From contig CAZPQL010000072.1 of the NCBI GenBank assembly GCA_964588725.1, positions 1-13,658 of the forward strand: 13,658 bases of DNA, written 5' to 3'. Positions within the stretch are counted from its first letter, which is position 1; each line of letters begins with the position of its first letter. Positions 6,488 to 12,549 of this stretch are shown here, in pieces. This DNA comes from UBA5972 sp964588725 (GTDB lineage Bacteria > Pseudomonadota > Alphaproteobacteria > Rhodobacterales > Rhodobacteraceae). The notes beneath the pieces are model-generated. The model did no database searches. It had not been told where the DNA came from and was given only the letters and a program-made list of their open reading frames with translations. Position numbers and translations under genes: made by a program.

Positions 6488-6799
6488 CTAATCTTTGCGG
6501 AAATACTTTTTCTCGCGCGGCTTGCCGTCCCAGCCGGGTTTGCCTTTGGGTTTGTCGTCGCGGTATCCGCGTCCGCTTTCCTTGTCGCGGTCACCACGAT
6601 AAGGCGCTTTACCGCCGCGACTGCGATCATCTTCGCGGTGTTCCCATTTCTTCAGCAGTTTGACGTGAAATGTATCGCGCCCGATCTTGCCCTCATTGCA
6701 CCAAACGCAGGACACCATGTCGTCCGTCACCGATTCAACGGCCATGCGCATCGAACCAGCCGTCAGAACCGCCAGATCGCCCAATTCAAAATCTGCCAT
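6488..6799 (-). CDS. YodC-like DUF2158 protein with basic Gly/Arg-rich tail
   Basis: A 103-residue protein. The first 50 or so residues match the small DUF2158/YodC domain: FELGDLAVLTAGSMRMAVESV followed by VSCVWCNEG and FHVKLLKKW, a compact all-beta fold with GD near the start and a C-x-W centre. Function unknown. Residues from about 54 to the end form a low-complexity hydrophilic tail rich in Arg, Lys, Gly and Asp (RSRGG, YRGDRD, RGYRDDKPKGK), plausibly disordered and able to bind nucleic acid (inference). The last residues KYFRKD are encoded by a sequence nearly identical to the dispersed repeat (see 6491-6507). AAAAGG lies about 10 bases before the ATG. It is divergent from the DUF2237 gene, which starts 98 bases away. 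Confidence 0.8.
   Translation of the reverse strand: MADFELGDLAVLTAGSMRMAVESVTDDMVSCVWCNEGKIGRDTFHVKLLKKWEHREDDRSRGGKAPYRGDRDKESGRGYRDDKPKGKPGWDGKPREKKYFRKD
6491..6507 (-). repeat. Dispersed GAGTATTT-type element, partial copy 3, inside the 3' end of the DUF2158 gene
   Basis: On the minus strand the 17 bases AGTATTTCCGCAAAGAT match copy 2 (AGTATTTTCGCAAAGAT) at 16 of 17 positions. They are in frame and encode the last residues YFRKD before the TAG stop. It lies 100 bases from copy 2 in the same orientation. Confidence 0.5.
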
Positions 6800-6897
6800 C
6801 GTTATCGCGCCTTTTCGTTTGGAGATAAGAGCGCCAGCCTATAGACAGTGCTTGAAGGCTTGGAAAGCGTTAAAAACAAACTGGGAGTCAGATTGCC
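6800..6897. promoter_or_regulatory. Divergent promoter region between the DUF2158 and DUF2237 genes
   Basis: This 98-base spacer must hold the start signals for both divergent genes. GGGAG at 6883-6887 is the ribosome binding site for the plus-strand gene and AAAAGG near 6809-6814 (read on the minus strand) serves the other. I could not choose convincing -35/-10 pairs by eye. Confidence 0.4.
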
Positions 6898-7275
6898 ATG
6901 GAACCCGACGGTTCGGTCAATATATTGGGTCTGGTTCTTGCCGACTGTTCGCGCGATCCGATGACCGGATTTTACCGCAACGGCTGTTGTGATACGTCGG
7001 ACGCCGATACCGGCAGCCATACGGTCTGCGTGGTCATGACCGCCGAATTTCTGGAATTTTCGCGCGCCACGGGCAACGATCTGTCAACACCGCGGCCAGA
7101 ATTCGGCTTCAAGGGTCTAAAGCCCGGTGATCAGTGGTGCCTGTGTGCTTCGCGGTTTTTGCAGGCCTATAATGCTGGTCGTGCCCCAAGGGTGCGGATG
7201 CTGGCAACCCATGTACGCGCACTTGAAATCGTGCCGATGGACGCGTTTCGCGAATTGGCATTGGAACGCAATTAA
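6898..7275 (+). CDS. DUF2237 family protein
   Basis: A 125-residue protein that matches DUF2237 across its whole length: NILGLVLADCSRDPMTGFYRNGCC near the N-terminus, then HTVCVVMTAEFLEFSRATGNDLSTPRPEFGF in the middle, and LKPGDQWCLCASRF. The family is defined by these invariant Cys-rich motifs (C-S-x-DP-MTGFYR-x-GCC and WCLCA) and the conserved N-D-L-S-T-P. The function is unknown to me; the conserved cysteines could bind a metal or act in redox chemistry (inference). GGGAG at 6883-6887 gives a ribosome binding site ten bases before the ATG. The stop codon overlaps that of the convergent LuxR-type gene by three bases, so no terminator separates the two. Confidence 0.9.
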   Translation: MEPDGSVNILGLVLADCSRDPMTGFYRNGCCDTSDADTGSHTVCVVMTAEFLEFSRATGNDLSTPRPEFGFKGLKPGDQWCLCASRFLQAYNAGRAPRVRMLATHVRALEIVPMDAFRELALERN

Positions 7276-7802
7276 CGGGTCTCGGCAGACACGGGCACTG
7301 TAACATCGGCTTCGATCACACCGCCGTCGACCATCAGTTCGTCAACAAACAGACTCAGCAACTGATAGCGCCCCGACACGCCGGCTTTGCGGTAAATGGC
7401 ATTGCTTTGCGCTTTGACGGTGCCGGCGCTCGTTTTGCGCAACCCGGCAATTTCCTGAATCGACATACCTTTGATGGCAAACCATGCCACGTCTCTTTCC
7501 GCAGGCGTGAGGGTCCATTCGATAAATCGTTCTTCCAACAGGTCGGTGAACGCACCCGACGCGGCACGAATCTGGTCTTCCATGCGCTTTGACTTGGCCT
7601 GAGTTTTGACGATCGCGATCACGCCAAGCACAATGCCCAATATCAGCCCCAGCGACGCCCCGATTTCCAACAGTTCGCGGTTTTGCCAGCTGATTGGCTG
7701 CGAACGCACACCCAAAACGCTGAGAACCACATCTGAAATGAAAAACAGCGCGCACAACGACTGTACCAGCGTCACCAACCAAAGCAGTTTTCGATTGGTC
7801 AC
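7272..7802 (-). CDS. Membrane-anchored LuxR-type HTH transcriptional regulator
   Basis: A 176-residue protein. Two hydrophobic helices are predicted at about residues 6-31 and 45-66. A short charged linker follows (KTQAKSKRMEDQIR). The C-terminal LuxR/GerE-type domain covers about 98-156: LTPAERDVAWFAIKGMSIQEIAGLRKTSAGTVKAQSNAIYRKAGVSGRYQL split into the usual four helices, with the recognition helix around SAGTVKAQSNAIYRKAG. There is no receiver, PAS or autoinducer-binding domain, so sensing would have to involve the membrane helices or a partner. The start is GTG at 7800-7802, the earliest in frame, after an upstream TGA; its ribosome binding site is weak. It lies 27 bases after the stop of the exported PepSY-like/acidic protein, so the two are probably co-transcribed, and it is the natural candidate to control that cassette. 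Confidence 0.82.
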   Translation of the reverse strand: MTNRKLLWLVTLVQSLCALFFISDVVLSVLGVRSQPISWQNRELLEIGASLGLILGIVLGVIAIVKTQAKSKRMEDQIRAASGAFTDLLEERFIEWTLTPAERDVAWFAIKGMSIQEIAGLRKTSAGTVKAQSNAIYRKAGVSGRYQLLSLFVDELMVDGGVIEADVTVPVSAETR

Positions 7803-7829
7803 GCCGGGTCCCGATCATGAAAGTCCAAA

Positions 7830-8421
<592 letters not shown>

Positions 8422-8447
8422 TTTTGACCCTCCTCCGAGTCAAATGT

Positions 8448-8484
8448 CGGTCTGCACCCGCGTGATTATCACAGATGCAGACCG
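8448..8484. promoter_or_regulatory. Nested inverted repeat between genes B and A
   Basis: CGGTCTGCA (8448-8456) pairs with TGCAGACCG (8476-8484), nine perfect base pairs. Inside it lies GTGAT-T-ATCAC (8462-8472), a second palindrome centred one base away. As RNA it forms a nine-pair stem, an internal loop of 5 and 3 bases, and a four-pair upper stem with loop TTA. No T-run follows on the minus strand, so it is not a simple terminator. It lies just upstream of the strong ribosome binding site of gene A. It may act as an operator, an mRNA processing or stability element, or a weak attenuator. Confidence 0.6.
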
Positions 8485-8505
8485 TTTTCTCAAGACCAAG
8501 CCGCG

Positions 8506-9177
8506 TCAGACAAAATCGATGTCTGTCGAAGATCCACCGGTCAGGTAGTCAAAGCGGTCTGTATCCTGAAAAGCCATACCGCCGCCGGAGCCGCCGCCAG
8601 AGCCGCCGCCGTCACCGCCAGAGCCGCCGCCGTCACCGCCCGATCCACTGTCGCTATCGCTGTCGCTATCGCTATCGCTGTCACTGTCGCTGTCACTGTC
8701 GCTGTCGCTGTCGCTGTCGCTGTCACTGTCGCTATCGCTGTCACTGTCGCTATCGCTGTCACTGTCACTGTCGCTATCGCTGTCGCTGTCGTCAGAGGAA
8801 TCGTCGTCAGAAGAGTCATCGCTCGAATCGTCGTCGGAGGAATCGTCGTCAGAAGAGTCATCGCTCGAATCGTCGTCGGAAGAGTTATCGTCAGATGAAC
8901 CATTGTCCGCCGAATCGTCGTCATCGACTTCGTCGTCGTCGTCGATTTCGTCATCCTCATCTTCATAACTGGCCTGGCCGGTTTTTCCGGTAAAGCCCGT
9001 GCCGCCCGCGCTTGTGCTTCTGCGGGCGTTGGATGTCGTTTTTCCCAATTTGGTTGCTGTAACGGTTTTCTCAGCGCCTTGTGCGCTCAGTCCTTTTGTG
9101 AAATCGGTTGACAGAGGCACGCTGTAGGCGGTTGTGCCCCACAATAGTGCTGTCAATGTCAAAGTAACTTTTTTCAT
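8506..9177 (-). CDS. Exported protein B: Asp-Ser repeat protein with Gly-rich spacer and FDYLTGG tail
   Basis: A 223-residue protein of strongly biased composition. Residues 1-19 form a signal peptide (MKKVTLTLTALLWGTTAYS). Residues 20-70 are a short basic and Ser/Thr/Gly-rich segment without recognisable domain. Residues 71-89 are nearly all Asp/Glu. Residues 90-129 are built of DSSDD-type units, including a 14-residue repeat present twice. Residues 130-177 are 24 consecutive Asp-Ser pairs. Residues 178-200 are Gly-rich with two GGDGGGS units, and the final 23 residues include FDYLTGG (209-215). GGAG lies eight bases before the ATG. The protein should be exported and disordered, with high capacity for divalent cations (inference). 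Asp-Ser tracts are known from staphylococcal Sdr/Clf adhesins, but there is no LPXTG anchor or adhesin domain here. Confidence 0.82.
   Translation of the reverse strand: MKKVTLTLTALLWGTTAYSVPLSTDFTKGLSAQGAEKTVTATKLGKTTSNARRSTSAGGTGFTGKTGQASYEDEDDEIDDDDEVDDDDSADNGSSDDNSSDDDSSDDSSDDDSSDDDSSDDSSDDDSSDDSDSDSDSDSDSDSDSDSDSDSDSDSDSDSDSDSDSDSDSDSDSDSDSGSGGDGGGSGGDGGGSGGGSGGGMAFQDTDRFDYLTGGSSTDIDFV
8596..8637 (-). repeat. 21-base tandem repeat encoding GGDGGGS units in protein B
   Basis: Two identical 21-base units (8596-8616 and 8617-8637) encode GGDGGGS twice. This is homologous to the repeat at 7911-7952 in gene A, although within each gene the two copies are more alike than between genes. Confidence 0.75.
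8647..8790 (-). repeat. GAYAGY hexamer tract encoding 24 Asp-Ser pairs
   Basis: On the minus strand 144 bases form 24 hexamers of GAC/GAT plus AGC/AGT. All serines use AGY codons, unlike the neighbouring DSSDD region where TCN codons are mixed in. Variation is confined to the third codon positions, so the protein sequence is perfectly repetitive. Confidence 0.9.
8795..8878 (-). repeat. 42-base perfect tandem repeat, two copies
   Basis: The 42 bases at 8795-8836 recur exactly at 8837-8878, followed by a degenerate third start. The unit encodes 14 residues of Asp and Ser only, so it stays in frame. Confidence 0.9.
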
Positions 9178-9316
9178 TGCGTAGTCTCCAAGTTTTGACG
9201 CAGAGCGCCTCTTGCGACTGCTGGGATCAAGAAATCAGTTTATATGGTCGCAAACAATTGATCTTACGTTTACGCGCGGCCTGATAAACCATAGGTATGC
9301 GCCCCTAAACCAAAGT
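9178..9316 (-). promoter_or_regulatory. Spacer upstream of gene B with direct repeats and a hairpin at the trpB end
   Basis: This 139-base spacer separates trpB from gene B. GTTTACGCGC occurs at 9268-9277 and again at 9315-9324 (overlapping the trpB stop), 47 bases apart and in the same orientation. TAAAC (9306-9310) can pair with GTTTA (9315-9319), flanked by GCGC on both sides, giving a small hairpin at the trpB stop without a T-run. An AT-rich block near 9238-9245 (TATAAA on the minus strand) could be a -10 for gene B, but no good -35 partner is seen, as would be expected of an activated promoter. Confidence 0.35.
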
Positions 9317-10549
9317 TTACGCGCCAGTATCCATCTCGACGCCCAGTGCTTTGGCCACCGTGAAAATGTCTTTATCGCCGCGCCCGCACATATTCATGAC
9401 CATCAGGTGTTCGCGCGGCAGATCACCCGCGATTTTAGCCACATGCGCCAGCGCGTGGCTGGGTTCCAGCGCCGGAATGATACCTTCGGTTTCGCAACAC
9501 AATTGAAACGCCGCCAATGCCTCTGTGTCCGTAACCGACACATATTCGGCCCGTCCCATATCGTGCAACCAGCTGTGTTCCGGGCCGATGCCGGGGTAAT
9601 CCAGCCCGGCTGAGATGGAAAAACCTTCAAGGATTTGCCCATCGTCATCCTGTAATAAATAGGTGCGGTTGCCGTGCAAAACACCCGGTCGACCGCCGGT
9701 TAACGAGGCACAATGTTCCATTTTTTCGTTGACGCCCTTACCGCCCGCTTCGACCCCGATAATGCGCACGGCAGGATCGTCAAGAAACGGAAAAAACAGT
9801 CCCATCGCGTTAGACCCGCCGCCGATGCAGGCGACAACGCTGTCGGGAAGACGGCCTTCGCGGTCCTGCATTTGAGTGCGCACTTCCTTGCCGATGATCG
9901 CCTGAAAGTCGCGCACCATGGCCGGATAGGGATGTGGACCGGCCACCGTGCCGATGCAGTAGAATGTATCGGCCACGTTGGTCACCCAGTCGCGCATGGC
10001 GTCGTTCATCGCGTCTTTGAGCGTACCGCGACCGGAAGTCACCGAGATCACTTCGGCCCCAAGCAGACGCATCCTGAACACATTGGGGGCTTGTCGCTGA
10101 ACGTCGTGCGCGCCCATGAACACCACGCATTTCAGCCCGAAACGCGCGCAGACGGTCGCGGTGGCCACCCCATGCTGTCCTGCGCCTGTTTCCGCTATGA
10201 CCCGTGTTTTCCCCATGCGCCGCGCCAACAATATCTGGCCAAGCACGTTGTTGATCTTATGAGCACCCGTGTGGTTGAGCTCGTCTCGTTTGAGGTATAT
10301 TTTGGCGCCGCCAAATTTGTTTGTCAGACGCTCGGCAAAGTAAAGCGGGCTGGGGCGGCCCACGTAATGCGTCCACAGATCGTCCATCTCGGCCCAGAAC
10401 GTTGCATCGGTTTTCGCACGCTCGTACTCCGCTTCCAGATCAAGAATAAGGGGCATCAGCGTTTCGGACACAAAACGTCCACCGAAATCACCAAACCGGC
10501 CGTGCTCATCGGGGCCGGTCATGAAAGAGTTGGTCAGTTCATTTGGCAT
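9317..10549 (-). CDS. trpB: Tryptophan synthase beta chain
   Basis: The 410-residue product catalyses condensation of indole with L-serine to tryptophan, in an alpha2beta2 complex with TrpA (not in the window). Pyridoxal phosphate is bound by K98 in NHTGAHKINN and its phosphate by G243-G-G-S-N-A248. E120 in AETGAGQHG corresponds to the catalytic Glu109 of the Salmonella enzyme, with the same 22-residue distance from the lysine. Length and sequence are normal for the family. A GAGG-type ribosome binding site precedes the ATG (10547-10549). trpF lies upstream on the same strand, 270 bases away, as in other Rhodobacterales. Confidence 0.97.
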   Translation of the reverse strand: MPNELTNSFMTGPDEHGRFGDFGGRFVSETLMPLILDLEAEYERAKTDATFWAEMDDLWTHYVGRPSPLYFAERLTNKFGGAKIYLKRDELNHTGAHKINNVLGQILLARRMGKTRVIAETGAGQHGVATATVCARFGLKCVVFMGAHDVQRQAPNVFRMRLLGAEVISVTSGRGTLKDAMNDAMRDWVTNVADTFYCIGTVAGPHPYPAMVRDFQAIIGKEVRTQMQDREGRLPDSVVACIGGGSNAMGLFFPFLDDPAVRIIGVEAGGKGVNEKMEHCASLTGGRPGVLHGNRTYLLQDDDGQILEGFSISAGLDYPGIGPEHSWLHDMGRAEYVSVTDTEALAAFQLCCETEGIIPALEPSHALAHVAKIAGDLPREHLMVMNMCGRGDKDIFTVAKALGVEMDTGA

Positions 10550-10819
10550 TTAGGACCTCTTTTTTGAATTCCAACTCATCTAACGTGGCGGAGATTTGGG
10601 GTAAAGCTCTGTAAGGTCCATACCCACGTTCCCAATAGCAAGAGCCGGGGTTCTTCTGATATAGAATTTGCAAATTCCTTGCCGGGCATTTCGCTGCTTG
10701 ACCGCCGATGATACGCTCCGGTCGACCGTTTCAGAATACTGCGTTTTTCCCGGTGTTTTCCTGCGCCAGATAACTGCGCCGACGCAATTCAAATTCGAGC
10801 AGGCAAAGTTAAGACGGCG
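10550..10819 (-). other. trpF-trpB spacer with two perfect palindromes
   Basis: A 270-base spacer without a convincing gene. It contains a 14-base perfect palindrome GAATTTGCAAATTC (10664-10677) and a 10-base one CGGTCGACCG (10719-10728). The open frame at 10580-10792 (70 codons, minus strand) has no family resemblance and is not called. The spacer must contain whatever promoter trpB uses if it is not read through from trpF; I could not pick -35/-10 boxes with confidence. Confidence 0.4.
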
Positions 10820-11470
10820 TTAACCGCGCGCCACATTGGCGGCGGATACGAACGCCGCTATTTTTTCGCCGTCTTTGACCCCTGGCCGGTTTTCCACGCC
10901 GGACGATACATCCACTGCGGGCGCGCCGGTCAAACGCACCGCTTGCGCCAAATTGCCCGCGGTCAACCCCCCTGCCAACATCCACGGCAGCGTCCAGCGT
11001 CGCCCTGCGATCAGGCGCCAGTCAAACGGCAGCCCGTTGCCACCGGGCAATTCGGCGTTTTCTGGCGGTTTTGCGTCAATCAGCAATTGGTCCGCCACCC
11101 GCGCGAAGACATCAATCTTCGACAGATCGGACACGTCTGAAATACTGACCGCCTTCATCACCGGCAGGCCATATGTCGCGCGGATTTCGGCAACGCGCTG
11201 CGGGCTTTCGCTACCGTGCAGCTGCAACATGTCAACCGGCACACCCTTTGTGATCAGCCCAAGAAATTCATCGTCTGCATCAACGGTCAGGGCAACTTTG
11301 CAAATGCCGGCGGGCACGGCCAAGCTTAGTTCGCGCGCCGCTGCGATTGAAACAAAGCGGGGAGATTTTCGGAAAAAATTAAACCCGAGAAAACGCGCGC
11401 CCGCAGCGACGGCCGTTTTCACGTGGTTGCTTTCTTTCAGCCCGCAAATTTTGACCTGCACGGATGCCAC
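10820..11470 (-). CDS. trpF: Phosphoribosylanthranilate isomerase
   Basis: TrpF converts N-(5'-phosphoribosyl)-anthranilate to the 1-deoxyribulose phosphate in tryptophan synthesis. The 216-residue TIM barrel shows C9 in VKICGL (general base) and D132 in LLIDAK (general acid), GFNFFRKSPR near 29-38, MLQLHG at 81-86, and the phosphate-binding AGG (166-168) and DVSSGVE (187-193). The frame is open further upstream, but family alignment puts the start at GTG 11468-11470, one base after the TGA stop of the lapA-domain gene (TGACGTG), which suggests translational coupling. An earlier start would add some 50 residues encoded out of frame over lapA and is rejected. Confidence 0.94.
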   Translation of the reverse strand: MASVQVKICGLKESNHVKTAVAAGARFLGFNFFRKSPRFVSIAAARELSLAVPAGICKVALTVDADDEFLGLITKGVPVDMLQLHGSESPQRVAEIRATYGLPVMKAVSISDVSDLSKIDVFARVADQLLIDAKPPENAELPGGNGLPFDWRLIAGRRWTLPWMLAGGLTAGNLAQAVRLTGAPAVDVSSGVENRPGVKDGEKIAAFVSAANVARG

Positions 11471-11471
11471 G

Positions 11472-11813
11472 TCAGTCCAATAGCGCAAGGACGTCGTCCT
11501 GACCTTCTCCGGCTTTGGCGCGCAAGGTGCTGACCTCGCGTTCGAGTCTGACCAATGCGCGCCGCGTTTTAGCGGCCTCGGCGCGCTGGCGAAATTCGCG
11601 TATATATTCCCAGACAAACCCAATCAGCAACCCCGCGACAACGCTGGCCAGGATGACCACGAACAGCGGCACGTCAAAAGAATTTTCTATCGGCAAAAAG
11701 GCCGCAATGTCATCGGGTGAAACATGCAAAGTCACCAAGTCCCGGTTGGCCAGCGCGACGATCACCAGAATAATTGCGACGATCGCCCAGAATATAGTGC
11801 GAATGTACCGCAT
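11472..11813 (-). CDS. LapA-domain (DUF1049) membrane protein
   Basis: A 113-residue inner-membrane protein with two hydrophobic helices at about 5-23 and 48-67 (FVVILASVVAGLLIGFVW), followed by a charged C-terminal helix (about 68-100) that probably forms a cytoplasmic coiled coil. Position and size match the LapA/DUF1049 family, whose enterobacterial member works with LapB in controlling lipopolysaccharide synthesis; whether that role holds here is not shown. GAAAGG precedes the ATG. The stop is directly followed by the trpF start. The placement between ihfB and trpF is conserved in the Rhodobacterales. Confidence 0.88.
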   Translation of the reverse strand: MRYIRTIFWAIVAIILVIVALANRDLVTLHVSPDDIAAFLPIENSFDVPLFVVILASVVAGLLIGFVWEYIREFRQRAEAAKTRRALVRLEREVSTLRAKAGEGQDDVLALLD

Positions 11814-11940
11814 GTACGGCCTTTCATTTACGTCAAGGCACCACTCAGGATTTGCGTCTCATGCACGGTGCCGGTTTATTGTGCACCTGCCCGCATTGAA
11901 GCCGCTAAACTGCCAGCCAGTTTTGCAATCGCGTCCGGTG

Positions 11941-12222
11941 TCAGCCGCCGTTCAAACGATCCCGCAGCGCCTTGCCGGTTTTGAAGAACGGCACGTGTTT
12001 CTCGTCGACGGAAACCGATTCACCGGTGCGCGGGTTACGACCGACGCGGGCGTCGCGTTTTTTGACCGAGAACGCACCAAAGCCGCGCAGCTCTACGCGG
12101 TTTCCTTCTGCCATCGCGCCTATGATTTCGTCAAAGACCGTACCGACAATGCGTTCCACGTCGCGCTGATACAGGTGTGGGTTTTCATCTGCAATTTTCT
12201 GTACAAGTTCCGAGCGTATCAT
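11941..12222 (-). CDS. ihfB: Integration host factor subunit beta
   Basis: A 93-residue histone-like protein of the HU/IHF family. MIRSELVQKIADENPHLYQ is the N-terminal dimerisation helix, VELRGFGAFSVKKRDARVGRNPRTGE the core with the DNA-intercalating arm, whose R-N-P motif places the proline (about residue 64) that bends DNA, and FFKTGKALRDRLN the C-terminal helix. The start ATG (12220-12222) is preceded by GGGGAGG 11 bases upstream; the longer frame from 12402 is discarded since the extra 60 residues do not resemble the family. The 327-base spacer to rpsA carries the rpsA terminator and its own start signals. It acts in nucleoid structure and at many promoters. Confidence 0.95.
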   Translation of the reverse strand: MIRSELVQKIADENPHLYQRDVERIVGTVFDEIIGAMAEGNRVELRGFGAFSVKKRDARVGRNPRTGESVSVDEKHVPFFKTGKALRDRLNGG

Positions 12223-12549
12223 TTTTCTTGAAGCCTCCCCATTGGGCTGTGCGCTAAGTGACCTTTTGGCAGCTGATTTCTGATGCCGATACTGGCAGAA
12301 AATTTGGGGGCTGGAAATAGACACGCGTAAAAAACTGGCATCTGTTTGACCGTAAGTCGCTGTTTGAAGGCGTATTTTTCTATTTTTTGTCGAATTTTCC
12401 ACTGAATCACGCTGCCGAAGCCCCGACCAATGAGCCGTATGCGATTAAGAGCGCTGGTGATTCGAACAGTATTCCGGGCCCTGAATTGCGAAAGGGCGGT
12501 ACCTTTTCCGGCACCGCCCCCCGCAAATTTCAATCGCCTACAGGAAGAT
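12223..12549 (-). other. rpsA-ihfB spacer: terminator, direct repeats, no gene
   Basis: This spacer contains the rpsA terminator hairpin (12491-12519). It also has an AT-rich block around 12370-12405, presumably part of the ihfB promoter, and a direct repeat CTGTTTGA (12342-12349 and 12360-12367, 18 bases apart). Nothing in it resembles a gene or tRNA. Confidence 0.45.
12491..12519 (-). terminator. Intrinsic terminator after rpsA
   Basis: On the minus strand GGGCGGTGCC (12519-12510) pairs with GGTACCGCCC (12503-12494) with one G-U pair and a six-base loop, followed by only TTTC. The stem is strong and lies 30 bases after the rpsA stop; the short T-run makes it less than canonical. Confidence 0.7.

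Noticed and set aside
8647..8790. CRISPR-like or satellite array
   Set aside because: The period is six bases without spacers, and the variation is silent within a coding frame, so it is a protein repeat.
8475..8993. Long Arg-rich open frame on the plus strand (and a Thr/Ala-rich one at 8541-8966 on the minus strand) over the repeat region
   Set aside because: The hexamer repeat keeps several frames open on both strands. Only the minus-strand frame at 8506-9177 has a signal peptide, ribosome binding site and family-like tail.
8506..9177. Gram-positive type Sdr/Clf surface adhesin or RTX type I secreted protein
   Set aside because: There is no LPXTG anchor, no hydrophobic C-terminal helix and no adhesin domain. 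The Gly-rich unit GGDGGGS is a seven-residue repeat, not the nine-residue RTX unit, and a Sec signal peptide is present.
10580..10792. 70-codon open frame between trpF and trpB
   Set aside because: No family resemblance, no convincing ribosome binding site and unremarkable composition; it is best left as spacer.
11472..11623. Longer N-terminus of TrpF
   Set aside because: It would overlap the lapA-domain gene in another frame and adds residues absent from the family; GTG at 11470 fits the alignment.
11860..11960. Open frame reading LTPDAIAKLAGSLAASMRAG past the end of ihfB
   Set aside because: It lies in another frame than ihfB, has no start of its own and ends quickly; chance composition is likely.
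12223..12402. Longer N-terminus of IHF beta
   Set aside because: The internal ATG at 12222 has a ribosome binding site and gives the usual family length; the additional residues resemble nothing.
12440..12490. tRNA-like sequence containing GTTCGAATC on the minus strand
   Set aside because: The bases either side of the T-loop-like motif do not pair, and no acceptor, D or anticodon arm is found.
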